A DNA stretch of 64,000 nucleotides from NORP240 sp965222175 (GCA_965222175.1 OZ244938.1:62001-126000); one strand, 5' to 3'; shown: positions 25,367-34,433, numbered from the stretch's first letter. Program-made: numbers and translations. The notes: a model not told the origin generated them from the sequence alone.

Positions 25367-26890
25367 TCAGAAATCCAGTGTCGGTGCTGCCGGGCTCTGA
25401 GCCGACGCCCGGCATTCGGCGATATCTTCATCGGTGAGCCCGAGTTCCCTGGCCCGCTCTTCGATGTCCTCCTCACTGGCTCCGGGGTCGAACAGGCCGC
25501 TGGCCAGCCCCGCTATATCAAGATTGCCGATCTGGCTGATGGCGCGTCCGACGCCGCCCAGCAGGCCGCCAAGCCCGCGACGCCGGGGCTGATTGGCCTG
25601 CGCCTCCTCGATCTTCAGCTCAAGACACTCCTGGGCAGCGGCCAGGTCAGGCTCTCTCGTGGCAGCACTACCGCCGGGGATCGCCGACCCCGAAGTGGTG
25701 GTTGCATTGCCTGCGGTACCTGGCACAGACCTGCCGGTGGCGCCAGGCGCCGCCGCTGCGCCGCCGGTAACAGTGCTGAAAAAATTGCTGCCGGTACCGC
25801 CGCAGATAGAGGGATCAAACATCGCCGAGGCCATTTCCACCTGGTTCGGCAGGCCGGTGTTCACCCGTATGCGGGGGATCTGGGTAACCACTTCGATACG
25901 ACCGGTGTTCACCAGGTTTTCCATCATCTCCATTTGCGGACCCAGCATGTTCTCCAGCATATCCCGCTGGGCACCTGACAACTGGTTCAGTTGCGCACGG
26001 GCCTCCGCGAGCTGTGCCTGGGCGTCGGTAATCTGTGCTTGCTGTTCCGGCGTCAGTATGCCACCCATGCTCATCACCTGGCGCATGGATTCATACAGCG
26101 GGCCAATCTGCTGGTAGTCCAGGCTGAGCATCTCCATGAACATCTCCCGCGATTCACCCTCAACGTCGGCGATGCCGTCCATGCGGACCTTCAGCGGCAC
26201 ATAATAATCCTGGTCGATCCAGATGCTTACTGCATTGACGTTGAATTCTTCCCCGGTGTCGGAGGACTGGCTGTAGTCGATGTCATCAGCCCGGATATGA
26301 AAGGCGGGTCGACCCTCCACGGTTTCGGTGCCCACGAATTCGGCATCTTCGACCAGCTGGCTCAACTGCTGGTCGGTGGATGCGGTATCGGTGTTGTTGC
26401 CGTTAATCTGCCGGTCCCGTTCTGCTGCCGCCGCGGCGCGCATGAACATGGCCATGCTGCCGGTCATGACGCGGGGGTCAGGTGAGGCCCAGGGTTCGGC
26501 GTAGGATTCCATCGGTGTGATGCTCTGCATGGAAAAGCCCGATCTTTCGATTTCCGCGCTTACCACCTCGCCCATATCCTCCAGCCCGGTAGCATACAAC
26601 TCCATTTCCTCGGGCGTCAGACTTATGTCGTCGTTCTGACGACGCGACAATTCATCGGGGGTAACAAGGCGAAATGTGCCGAATGTCTCGCCATTCAGCT
26701 CGCGCTCCACTTTTTCGTAGTACAGCATCATGGGAATGCCCATGGTGCACTGATTGACTATGTAGTTCTGGACAGAGGATTTCCGTTCTATATCCCTTGC
26801 AATCACCTCTTCAATTATTTCCTGTGCGGTTTGTCCAAGGGCTGTCATTGACACGGTCGAGAACAGAATAAGCGCGACAATTCTTGGCAT
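25367..26890 (-). CDS. Large secreted protein of unknown function with coiled-coil middle
   Basis: Predicted 507 residues from an ATG at 26890 with GGAGG upstream. The signal peptide ends in ALGQ. Residues 25-275 hold an all-beta, LolA-like secretory pattern (TFRLVTPDELS, AEFVGTETVEGRPAFHIRADDIDYSQ, NAVSIWIDQDYYVPLKVRMDGIADVEG) and the central part has a helical Q/A-rich stretch (LTPEQQAQITDAQAQLAEA). The C-terminal part is Gly/Ala/Ser-rich and low in complexity before a short acidic tail. I do not know the family; a role in envelope metal or lipid handling would be a guess. Confidence 0.7.
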   Translation of the reverse strand: MPRIVALILFSTVSMTALGQTAQEIIEEVIARDIERKSSVQNYIVNQCTMGIPMMLYYEKVERELNGETFGTFRLVTPDELSRRQNDDISLTPEEMELYATGLEDMGEVVSAEIERSGFSMQSITPMESYAEPWASPDPRVMTGSMAMFMRAAAAAERDRQINGNNTDTASTDQQLSQLVEDAEFVGTETVEGRPAFHIRADDIDYSQSSDTGEEFNVNAVSIWIDQDYYVPLKVRMDGIADVEGESREMFMEMLSLDYQQIGPLYESMRQVMSMGGILTPEQQAQITDAQAQLAEARAQLNQLSGAQRDMLENMLGPQMEMMENLVNTGRIEVVTQIPRIRVNTGLPNQVEMASAMFDPSICGGTGSNFFSTVTGGAAAAPGATGRSVPGTAGNATTTSGSAIPGGSAATREPDLAAAQECLELKIEEAQANQPRRRGLGGLLGGVGRAISQIGNLDIAGLASGLFDPGASEEDIEERARELGLTDEDIAECRASAQSPAAPTLDF

Positions 26891-27017
26891 GACTTTCCTC
26901 CGGTGATGTAATTCTGGTGGCGGTTTACAGTGGTTCACTTTCGCAGTCCGACATCGGTACAAGATACTCCGCGGTACCGCCTATGGCAAATCAGACAGCA
27001 GCCCGTCATGGCCACTC

Positions 27018-27830
27018 TTACCTGTGGGATTTACCGGCCAGGGCAGCAGCATTCATCAGTCCGGCAGCACCTCCCAGTGACCAGCCCCCGTCAACCGGGA
27101 TGATGGCCCCGGAAACGTAGGACGCCTGCTCGCTGCACAGCCAGAGACAGCACGTCGCCACATCCCGGGTGGTACCAAAACGTCTCAGCGGCACCGATCT
27201 GATGACTGCGGCCTGGGCGTCGGCGCCGGGTGCCAGCCTGGCCATGCCTTCCGTGCCTTCGATGGGCCCCGGGACTACTGAATTCACCCGGACCCCGTCG
27301 GCACCCCATTCCAGGGCGCCGACCCGGGTAATCATATCCACGCCGGCCTTGGCGGCGCAGACATGCATCTGCTGGGCCATGGGCAGGAAAGCCTGGGGTG
27401 CTGAGATGTTGACGATACTGGCGCCAGGCTTGCGCATTACCGGGTAGGCCGCCCGCAGTACATGATAGGTGCCCAGCAGGTCGATGTTGACAACACTGGC
27501 GAAAGCGTTGGGGGACATCCCCAGTGCTGGTGCGGGAAAATTGCCTGCTGCTCCCGAGATAAGAATGTCCAGGTCTCCCATTTCATTGCGGGCGGATTTT
27601 AAGGCTTCTTCGACGGCTTCGTAGTCGCGGACATCTGCTGCATAGCCAAGGGCCTGTGGCGCAGACCGGGTCAACAGTGCCACCGCCGCTTCAACCTTTT
27701 CCTGGCTGCGGGACAGGACCGCGACCCGCGCGCCGGCATCGGCGAACGCCCGGGCAATGCCCAGGTTGATACCGCTGGTACCACCGGCGACGAACACGGC
27801 TTTGTCGCTGAAGTCAAATGTTGCACTCAT
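27018..27830 (-). CDS. SDR oxidoreductase of the 2,4-dienoyl-CoA reductase type
   Basis: A 270-residue Rossmann enzyme. The cofactor loop GGTSGINLG is at 16-24, N115 lies in VVNIDLLG and S143 in NISAPQ. The lysine K161 is in HVCAAKAG, but the usual tyrosine of YxxxK (position 157) is a valine. The peroxisomal-type 2,4-dienoyl-CoA and enoyl-CoA reductases also lack this Tyr, and the surrounding MHVCAAKAGVDMITR resembles them. The likely substrate is an unsaturated acyl-CoA. GGGGGC precedes the start. A hydrolase gene lies 13 bases upstream on the same strand. Confidence 0.83.
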   Translation of the reverse strand: MSATFDFSDKAVFVAGGTSGINLGIARAFADAGARVAVLSRSQEKVEAAVALLTRSAPQALGYAADVRDYEAVEEALKSARNEMGDLDILISGAAGNFPAPALGMSPNAFASVVNIDLLGTYHVLRAAYPVMRKPGASIVNISAPQAFLPMAQQMHVCAAKAGVDMITRVGALEWGADGVRVNSVVPGPIEGTEGMARLAPGADAQAAVIRSVPLRRFGTTRDVATCCLWLCSEQASYVSGAIIPVDGGWSLGGAAGLMNAAALAGKSHR

Positions 27831-27843
27831 GTTGCCCCCGGTC

Positions 27844-28641
27844 TCAGTAGGATTTGCGCACAATGGCAAAGAAGTCGGTAAACTTCTTCATATTTTCCGC
27901 ATCCTGGGAGATCAGCAGCGAATGATCACCCCCTTTGACTTCAACATAGAGATACTGCATGCCGAGTTGCTGCATCTGCTTTACCCAGTCACGGGTCAGT
28001 TGTACCGGCACCGTCTGATCATCGTCGCCATGTAAAACCAGGATTGGAATGTGGCTGATCTTTGCCAGCATCTCCGGGGCTGTTGCCGATCGGGGAGTAG
28101 CCGGAGCGGCGACGCCAAGCCCGGCAAACAGGTCGGGATTCCGGGAGGCAATGTGGTAAGTGCCGGCACCTCCCATGGAATGCCCCCAGAGATAGAGTCG
28201 GTTGTCATCGATATTGAATTCATCTCGAACGAGTTGAAGCACCTGCATTACGTCCTGTTCGCTGTAGCGGGCATCCAGGGGATCGTCGGTGGGGCGGGAA
28301 CCGTACCAGCCCCGACGGGTATAGCCCAGCGGCGTAACCACGATGAAGCCACCGGCCTCGGCTTCATCCAGCAGGCCGTGATAGCCCATCAGCCAGTCAT
28401 AAGTCCGCCCGAGACCATGTAGTGATACGATAAGAGGAGCCGGGTCACTTTCATTGTAACCGGCCGGCACGAACAGCGCATACGGAATGGATTCTCCAGT
28501 GGGCCCAAACGTATAGCTGCGATGCTGGACCCTTGGATCGTCGATATTGGATTCGTCGTCCACGGCCTGACGGTCGCCGTAGCAGAACGGCGCAATGGTA
28601 ATGAGGGCAGCTGTCAGCAGAATGCGGCAGGGGTGGTTCAT
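27844..28641 (-). CDS. Exported alpha/beta hydrolase
   Basis: A 265-residue protein with signal peptide (ending FCYG) and an alpha/beta-hydrolase core similar to PHB depolymerase-like and dienelactone hydrolases. The nucleophile is S155 in GHSMGG; the acid is in LHGDDD and the histidine in GGDHSL near the end. GGGAGA precedes the ATG. The SDR gene follows after 13 bases, so the two are probably an operon. The exported enzyme probably cleaves an ester, with the cytoplasmic SDR acting later. Confidence 0.85.
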   Translation of the reverse strand: MNHPCRILLTAALITIAPFCYGDRQAVDDESNIDDPRVQHRSYTFGPTGESIPYALFVPAGYNESDPAPLIVSLHGLGRTYDWLMGYHGLLDEAEAGGFIVVTPLGYTRRGWYGSRPTDDPLDARYSEQDVMQVLQLVRDEFNIDDNRLYLWGHSMGGAGTYHIASRNPDLFAGLGVAAPATPRSATAPEMLAKISHIPILVLHGDDDQTVPVQLTRDWVKQMQQLGMQYLYVEVKGGDHSLLISQDAENMKKFTDFFAIVRKSY

Positions 28642-29351
28642 TGTGTTTCTCCCGGTGTGTCCAATGACTGATGTCGGTTGCAGGGGACCTTGGTGCCCGG
28701 TTCGAGCCACCGGTTGATTGCCGGTGGTGGATGGCATGGCTGCTTTCCCGGGGACTGATTCTGACACACCAGTTGCCCCCGGCAAAGGCGGAATCCTTGG
28801 CATCGGGGACCGACAGCTGACCGACCTGGACGTTTACCAATGACTGCCAATGGCTGCGCGGTTACCCGGTTACCAGGACTTCACCGATATTCCGGACCCG
28901 GGCGGGGATACCCGCGCGCCTCGGCAGCGGTATTGAACCGAATCCTGCCAGAAACTGCTTTGACATATCTGGCAAAAGATTTTGTCGAATATGGCGTAAT
29001 TCACCCCTGCGGATTTTTCCCATGGCTTCAAATTTGCTGCGTTTTAGATAAAAACTAATTAAAAACAGAGAGTTAAATAAAATTATAAAAAATGGCACGG
29101 ATTATGAAGAACGTATATGGAGAAAGGTATATGAAGAGGAAGGTAAAAGCCCGTTGCCGGGGACGATCCTGCAGTACGATCCCCGGCTTTTTTAAGGCTG
29201 GATTTCCGTGGACGAAGGTCATTGCCGGCGTCAAACGTTCCGTCACAATACTTTGGAATAAATCAGTACAGGTCCGATCCATTACTGCTGGAAAAGTGGC
29301 ACGGCACTGACCTGAAGCAAGTTGTAACGTAAACATTCAGAGGAGAATGAC
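28642..29351. other. 710-base gap with an AT-rich segment and orphan terminator
   Basis: No protein gene is supported. A TTGACA hexamer lies at 28959-28964, an AT-rich stretch at about 29030-29150 and an intrinsic terminator at 29156-29193, so a small RNA is the simplest reading. The frame that spans the terminator runs straight through its stem, which argues against its being translated. Confidence 0.55.
29156..29193 (+). terminator. Strong intrinsic terminator without an upstream gene
   Basis: GCCGGGGA (29156-29163) pairs with TCCCCGGC (29180-29187) around a loop that can itself pair CGAT with ATCG-like bases, then a run of six Ts. There is no T-run on the other strand. It must end a plus-strand transcript beginning in the AT-rich segment upstream. 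Confidence 0.75.
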
Positions 29352-29441
29352 ATGACTCATATCAAAAGCATGATGGTGGTGATGGCTATTGCGCCGGCAA
29401 CTGCCGTGGTCTGCTGGGCAATCTGGACCTGGATGCTGTGA
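29352..29441 (+). CDS. 29-residue membrane peptide
   Basis: ATG at 29352 follows CAGAGGAGAATGAC, a good ribosome site. The frame encodes 29 residues dominated by one hydrophobic helix (MMVVMAIAPATAVVCWAIW) and ends in TGA. Beyond the TGA the frame stays open for 14 codons with the cysteine pattern KLCCPCC. A leader-peptide or small membrane protein role is likely, in front of the Met/His-rich gene; readthrough or selenocysteine is possible but unproven. Confidence 0.45.
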   Translation: MTHIKSMMVVMAIAPATAVVCWAIWTWML

Positions 29442-29514
29442 AAGCTGTGCTGCCCTTGTTGCAGCACCGCTTTGCCGCCGGGCTAACCAATCGATTTGTA
29501 AAGGAGACTATCCT

Positions 29515-30315
29515 ATGAAACAACAGTACAACCTGGTTCTACACTCCCTGATGCTGGTGATTGCAGCAGGGTTGCTGCAGCCCGGCCTTGCCCGGCAGGC
29601 TGAGACGAATTCCACGCACGAGGGCCATGGACAACCCGTGGAGGCAACGACCGGGCTGCAGAGTCAGAGTAGTAGTCAGGATACAGACACGCAAAGTCAT
29701 CAACATGACGGACAGCGGGAGATGATGCAACGCCGCCAGGGCAATGGCCAGGGTGAAAGGATGCAGGGCCACCAGGGCAACGGCCAGGGCGGCATGATGC
29801 AGAATCAGGGAAACGGTAACATGATGCAGCGGATGCAGCAGATGCGGCAGCGCATGGGCATGTCCCGGGAATCTTCCGGATCGCCGGGAACGGATATATT
29901 GTCGAACGTCGGCGCACTGATCGACCAGCTGGAACAAGATCCTGATACCGACTGGAGCCAGGTCAGTTTCGATGCCCTGCGTCAGCACCTGACGGATATG
30001 CAGGAGGTGGTTTTCAATGCGCTGGTGGAAGCCAGTGACGTCGAAGGCGGCGCACGCTTCATTGTTACCGGTGAAGGCCGCACCCTGGCGGCCATCCGTC
30101 GCATGGTTCCTGACCACGCTGCCCGGCTAAGCACTGAAACAGACTGGACGGCGGAGGCCAGTGACATGGACAATGGTGTACAGGTCACGGTAACCGCCAC
30201 AGCCGCTGACCAGGTCGGCAGGATTCGCGCCCTTGGCTTCCTGGGGTTTATGGCCAGCGGAGATCACCATGACAGGCACCACCTCGCCATCGTCGGCGGA
30301 CAGGAAACTGACTGA
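29515..30315 (+). CDS. Exported Met/His/Gln-rich protein, putative metal binder
   Basis: A 266-residue protein with AAGGAG upstream and a signal peptide ending in GLARQ. Residues 30-120 are low in complexity: His and Gln near the start (HEGHGQ, SHQHDGQ), then repeated MQ and QGNGQG units (EMMQRRQGNGQG, RMQGHQGNGQGG, MMQRMQQMRQRMGMS). Such Met/His clusters are usual in periplasmic copper or silver binders. The C-terminal half is soluble and mixed alpha/beta with no recognised family. It overlaps the methyltransferase gene by 47 bases. Confidence 0.68.
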   Translation: MKQQYNLVLHSLMLVIAAGLLQPGLARQAETNSTHEGHGQPVEATTGLQSQSSSQDTDTQSHQHDGQREMMQRRQGNGQGERMQGHQGNGQGGMMQNQGNGNMMQRMQQMRQRMGMSRESSGSPGTDILSNVGALIDQLEQDPDTDWSQVSFDALRQHLTDMQEVVFNALVEASDVEGGARFIVTGEGRTLAAIRRMVPDHAARLSTETDWTAEASDMDNGVQVTVTATAADQVGRIRALGFLGFMASGDHHDRHHLAIVGGQETD

Positions 30316-31252
30316 TGTCTGCGCAGAATACGGACCTTTCCTGGAACGGCTCGCCGCTGTTCTGAGCGAGGACAACGCCGGGCCCTGCCGCGTTTTTCAC
30401 GGGCGTGGTCACGCGTATCCGGGCCTGGAACATCTCAACGTCGACTGGTATCCGCCGGTCCTGTTGCTCAGCTTTCACCAGGAACCGGAGCGGCCTGAGG
30501 CGCTGGTGCAACCGATCCTGGCCGTGGACACCCGGCAACAGATCCGCTCCCTGGTGTTGCAACATCGCCGGCGCCAGGGAGCCCGCGCCAGCGTGCTGTG
30601 GGGCGAGGAACCCGGCGCCCGCGTGGTCACCGAGGGAAGCCTTGAATTTGAAGTTTGGCCCGGTAAAAATCGTAATGCCGGCCTGTTCCTGGACACGCGC
30701 CCACTGAGGGACTGGCTGCAATTGCACAGTGCAGGGCGGAATGTGCTTAACCTGTTCGCCTATACCTGTTCATTTTCCGTGGCTGCCGTCGCCGGTGGCG
30801 CCCGCCGGGTGACCAACGTGGATATGAGCAGGCCCGGAATAGCGTGGGGCACGCGCAATCATCGTCTTAACGGCCAGGACCTGACCCGGGTCACCATGCT
30901 GCCCCACAATATCTTCACCAGCTGGGGGCGAATCCGCCAGCTGGGACGCTATGACCTGGTAATAGTGGACCCACCCACGCGCCAGGCCGGCAGTTTCGAC
31001 GTGGAAAAGAACTATCGCACCGTGATCCGCCGTCTCCCCGGTCTGGTCAATGCCGGGGCCGATATCATTGCCACCGTCAACAGCCCCTACCTTGACCAGG
31101 AATTTCTGGTCCGCCAGTTTGCCCACTTTGCACCGGAACTGACGTTCGTGGAACGGCTGTCGCCGGCAGCGGAATTTATCGAAAAATATCCCGAGCGCAG
31201 CCTCAAGATTTACCGTTTCAGAATGAACCTGGCCCAGGGCCTGTCAGTGTGA
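30269..31252 (+). CDS. RlmI/RlmK-like class I SAM-dependent methyltransferase
   Basis: A 327-residue protein from the ATG at 30269, with GGAG seven bases upstream. The SAM-binding part is clear: GLFLDTRPLRDWL before the fold, NVLNLFAYTCSFSVAAVAGGA (motif I) and TNVDMSRPGI. The catalytic motif is VIVDPPT in place of the family's NPPxF-type. The pattern matches the YccW/RlmI and RlmK family, which methylate 23S rRNA cytosine or guanine. The PUA domain seen in RlmI is not evident, so this is a shorter homologue. It overlaps the preceding gene by 47 bases, an unusually long overlap. Confidence 0.8.
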   Translation: MTGTTSPSSADRKLTDVCAEYGPFLERLAAVLSEDNAGPCRVFHGRGHAYPGLEHLNVDWYPPVLLLSFHQEPERPEALVQPILAVDTRQQIRSLVLQHRRRQGARASVLWGEEPGARVVTEGSLEFEVWPGKNRNAGLFLDTRPLRDWLQLHSAGRNVLNLFAYTCSFSVAAVAGGARRVTNVDMSRPGIAWGTRNHRLNGQDLTRVTMLPHNIFTSWGRIRQLGRYDLVIVDPPTRQAGSFDVEKNYRTVIRRLPGLVNAGADIIATVNSPYLDQEFLVRQFAHFAPELTFVERLSPAAEFIEKYPERSLKIYRFRMNLAQGLSV

Positions 31253-31259
31253 ACAGGCC

Positions 31260-31973
31260 CTAGAGAACCTGGTGATAACCGACAAAGGATTTCGCCCGGC
31301 CGAGCTGACTGACAAGCTGACGGGTCAGGCCCAGTTCCAGGTCGTGCGGATGGACGGTGATTCGCAGTGGCTTGCCACTGACACGGGACTGAAATTCATT
31401 GCAGCGGTTCCATGCCGCCAGTATTGGTGCTCTTAACCGGTTGTCAGCCTCGTAGCCGGTCAGGGGCAACCTGACCCGTCGTCCTTTGTCGCTGTAGTAG
31501 ACTCCGGAAAAATCCTCGTAGTATTGAAACGGCAGCGTGTCCAGCGTCGAATTGCGCACAGGTCCCCTGGCCCAGGCTGGAGGCACATAAAGGGAGGGGG
31601 CGGACAGGCCTTGGTCAGAAAACCATTGGAAGCAGCGTTCGATAAGCCGGGCTATTTCCTGTTCGGACAGTGATAAATGTTCCGCCACCATGCGCGACAG
31701 GACAACGCCATGAAGTTTGTGATAGAGGGTTTTACGACGCGCCACCTGGTGCTGCCAGCCATGTCCTGCCAGGATCAATCCTTCCTGCTGCCTTTCCCGT
31801 AGCCAGGCCAGTTGCCGGTTATTCCAGTTTCGACCTGGAACTACCAGCAGCGTTATCTGCTCGACGCCCTTGTCGCGCAACAGGCTGATAATCGCCTCTA
31901 TCCTTGTCAGGGTCTCCGGCATGACGTCGTGCACGGATACCAGCGCATTGAATTGTCCGTCTGCAGCGTTCAA
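31260..31973 (-). CDS. DUF2334 polysaccharide deacetylase-like protein
   Basis: About 237 residues, from a TTG at 31971-31973; the conserved HD of SVHDV near residue 13 sets how far upstream the start must be. The fold is a NodB-like (beta/alpha)7 barrel: SVHDVMPET, LLVVPGRNW, GLILAGHGWQHQ and ITVHPHDLELG near the end. DUF2334 proteins are predicted carbohydrate deacetylases. It starts 10 bases after the glycosyltransferase stop, and follows a sulfotransferase in the same operon, which suggests deacetylation of a glycan or glycolipid. Confidence 0.77.
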   Translation of the reverse strand: MNAADGQFNALVSVHDVMPETLTRIEAIISLLRDKGVEQITLLVVPGRNWNNRQLAWLRERQQEGLILAGHGWQHQVARRKTLYHKLHGVVLSRMVAEHLSLSEQEIARLIERCFQWFSDQGLSAPSLYVPPAWARGPVRNSTLDTLPFQYYEDFSGVYYSDKGRRVRLPLTGYEADNRLRAPILAAWNRCNEFQSRVSGKPLRITVHPHDLELGLTRQLVSQLGRAKSFVGYHQVL

Positions 31974-31983
31974 GGGACAGCCG

Positions 31984-33159
31984 TCAAACCTGCGTCGCCT
32001 TGGCAGTGGCCAGCAATTCCAGCCATCCCTGAAGCGCCTGCCGATGGTTTGACAGGGCCTCTCCCCGGGCCTGCTGGGCCTTGGCCTGACGCAGGCGGGG
32101 ATCGATGGCGGCAATTCGGACCAGGGCATCGGCCAGTGGTTCGTCCTCGGAAAAGCTGTAAAGTCCCCGGGCCAGGTTCGTCCAGGACAGGATGCCGCAA
32201 CGGCTGGAAACCAGTACCAGGCGTTGCCTGACCATGGCTTCCAGCGCGATGGTGCCGAAAGCCTCCAGGTGCGAAGGCAGCACGATAAGGTCGTGGTTAT
32301 CGATCTGTGACACCATGGCATCGCGGGGCAGCAGGCCGACGTAGTCAAGGTTGGACCGCCTGGCCGCCTCGGCTTCGATTTCTTCGCGTTGGGGTCCGTC
32401 GCCGGCGATGGTGAAATGAAAGTCTTCCAGGGCGCGGGCGGCATTCAGTAAGGCATTGATGTTTTTTTCCGGTGCCAGTCTGCCCCCGTAAAAGATCCGG
32501 ACCAGTTTGTCGCCGGGAGGCGTAACCGCCTGTTCAAGAAACCGGCTCTCCAGTGGAGTGCCCATCAGGGATACCCTGGTGGTACTCAGTGACTGGGCTG
32601 GTGCAATCATGCTATGGCTGTTCACTACGATGTTGGAGGCGCGCCGGAACAGAATCCTGTTCTGGGATTCCATGTAGGTTCGGGTAATCCATCCCAGCAT
32701 GGGTCCCCAGTACATGTCGCAAAGTTCTTCGATGTGGGTGTGAAACCCCGCAATGAGCTTAACCTGGTAGCGATGGGAAAGATAAACACCGTACATTCCA
32801 AAAGGACCGTTGGTCGCAGATATAAGCACGTCGGGATTCAGTTCCCGGATCCTGGCGTTGATACGAGCCGGCTGAGGGAAAAAAACGTCCTGGGTTGAAT
32901 CACCGGGGAGGGGCATTCGGACCAGGCTGGTTGCCAGGTCACCATCCGCCGGGTTCGGTGACAGCAGTGCAATGTCCGCCACGTAGTTTTTCAGGTGATT
33001 CACCAGGTCGCGATAGTAGGCGTCAACCCCGTTGCGGTGTTGCAGGGCATCGGACAGAACCGCCACGCGTAGTCCCGCATAACGGTCAGCATCACTGATT
33101 CGCATCAAATCGGTGTCGTTGTCGGCAAGACTGTTTTCGTCCGTGCCCGGATCAATCAT
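31984..33159 (-). CDS. GT4 family glycosyltransferase
   Basis: A 391-residue GT-B fold, retaining glycosyltransferase. The N-terminal domain opens VAVLSDALQHRNGVDAYYRDLV, similar to the mannosyl- and glucosyltransferases of GT4; the C-terminal nucleotide-sugar domain has FYGGRLAPEKNINALL and the E-x7-E motif (EAFGTIALE in PSHLEAFGTIALEAM). The ATG overlaps the stop of the sulfotransferase gene by four bases. A DUF2334 gene follows. Acceptor and donor are unknown; a glycolipid is likely given the neighbours. Confidence 0.87.
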   Translation of the reverse strand: MIDPGTDENSLADNDTDLMRISDADRYAGLRVAVLSDALQHRNGVDAYYRDLVNHLKNYVADIALLSPNPADGDLATSLVRMPLPGDSTQDVFFPQPARINARIRELNPDVLISATNGPFGMYGVYLSHRYQVKLIAGFHTHIEELCDMYWGPMLGWITRTYMESQNRILFRRASNIVVNSHSMIAPAQSLSTTRVSLMGTPLESRFLEQAVTPPGDKLVRIFYGGRLAPEKNINALLNAARALEDFHFTIAGDGPQREEIEAEAARRSNLDYVGLLPRDAMVSQIDNHDLIVLPSHLEAFGTIALEAMVRQRLVLVSSRCGILSWTNLARGLYSFSEDEPLADALVRIAAIDPRLRQAKAQQARGEALSNHRQALQGWLELLATAKATQV

Positions 33160-34334
33160 GTGTCCGCCTCGGGAACATCAGCATAGCGCTGATCACTACC
33201 TTCAACCAGTTCGTAGTACCAGGGAAAACTGGTCCGGAAGAAATTATCCGCTTCTGCCCGGGGGGGATCAATAGGCCTGTTCCGGGTAGCGAACCGCCGT
33301 GACTGGTCAGTAAGCACTGCCAGTGTTGCCTGGTATTGCTCGCTCATGGGCAGATTGAAACGCTGATAAATTCTTCGTACACAGTCGTCTACGGACGCCT
33401 GCAGTTCCTTCATGTGTATGATTTCCCAGGCCGGTCTGCGCCGGGTGATAAGGTGTCGGTAACTGTCCTGCATCATCTCCACCAGTTGCGGTGACAGACT
33501 GTCATCGCGGAGATCGAGCTCGAAAAAGCCGGCGCCGGATTCCAGCGACCCGATCAGGGAGGGGACTGCCCGTTCCGGTTCACGCAGACAGACAATAATC
33601 CGTGCATCGGGGAACTCGTCCTGCAGACTGATGATCCAGGATGCAAACGCCGCGTTCTTGGACAGGTATACCCTGTCAGTGCCATGAAAATAGAGATGCT
33701 TCTGCAGGCAGGCGCGATAAAAGTGAAGAATTCTTCTGCGGTCCTTCTCGTTCATGTCCCAGTCCAGGCGGGACAGGTTCCAGATGTAATTCGACTCGGT
33801 AAATGCCAGGAACAGGATGAAGCTGGATAAAATCGGTAAAAGCAGCAGGTAATCTTCCTCGGCAGCTTCCAGGGACACGTCATGGACGCCTTCCAGGCCA
33901 CTGAAAAGCTTTTTTTCCAGCCCGGCGAGTAGCCGGGCGAACGGTTGTCCAAACACCCTGTCGATGCGGGAAAGGCCCCGCCAGAATGTCCGCTGGGTAA
34001 CGGAAGGGGCGAGAAAAACCTCCCAGGTGGCAACGGTGGTAAACAAAGTGCTGTCGGCAGCCAGCGTTCGGTGCAGAAACGTTGTGCCGCTTCTCGGGAC
34101 ACCGAGCACCATTACCGGTTCAGTGATGACAACACGGCGATAGCCACGGAATAGAATTTCATCCAGAAAAAGCCCGATCCAGTTAACCAGGAACACCGGA
34201 AAACATGCCAGGTAGAGCAGCAGACGCAGCGTTGTGCCTTTTAATGAAAGCGGTCCAAGACGGTCAGATCGTCGCAGGGACTGAATACACAGTTTGAAAT
34301 ACAGTCGCAGGGCAAAGAGGAATGCGGAAAACAT
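33156..34334 (-). CDS. PAPS-dependent sulfotransferase family protein
   Basis: A 392-residue protein. The 5'-phosphosulfate loop is VLGVPRSGTTFLHR near residue 75-88, preceded by a hydrophobic segment (LLLYLACFPVFLVNWIGLFL) that may anchor it. The 3'-phosphate motif is RIIVCLREPERAVPSLIGSLESG. It would transfer sulfate from PAPS to a lipid- or sugar-borne hydroxyl at the inner face of the membrane. It is first of an operon with a glycosyltransferase (4-base overlap) and a DUF2334 deacetylase-like protein. Confidence 0.84.
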   Translation of the reverse strand: MFSAFLFALRLYFKLCIQSLRRSDRLGPLSLKGTTLRLLLYLACFPVFLVNWIGLFLDEILFRGYRRVVITEPVMVLGVPRSGTTFLHRTLAADSTLFTTVATWEVFLAPSVTQRTFWRGLSRIDRVFGQPFARLLAGLEKKLFSGLEGVHDVSLEAAEEDYLLLLPILSSFILFLAFTESNYIWNLSRLDWDMNEKDRRRILHFYRACLQKHLYFHGTDRVYLSKNAAFASWIISLQDEFPDARIIVCLREPERAVPSLIGSLESGAGFFELDLRDDSLSPQLVEMMQDSYRHLITRRRPAWEIIHMKELQASVDDCVRRIYQRFNLPMSEQYQATLAVLTDQSRRFATRNRPIDPPRAEADNFFRTSFPWYYELVEGSDQRYADVPEADT

Positions 34335-34433
34335 GGCCAGGATCTGATCAACCGGTTACGTGGCAACAGTAGAGTTGGTGGAATAGCGGCTGCTGAATTC
34401 AGCTACTGGCGACTCAGTATCCAGGAAGTTTAC

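Noticed and set aside
29092..29310. A 72-codon frame over the orphan terminator
   Set aside because: It runs through the terminator stem, which would stop transcription inside the gene.
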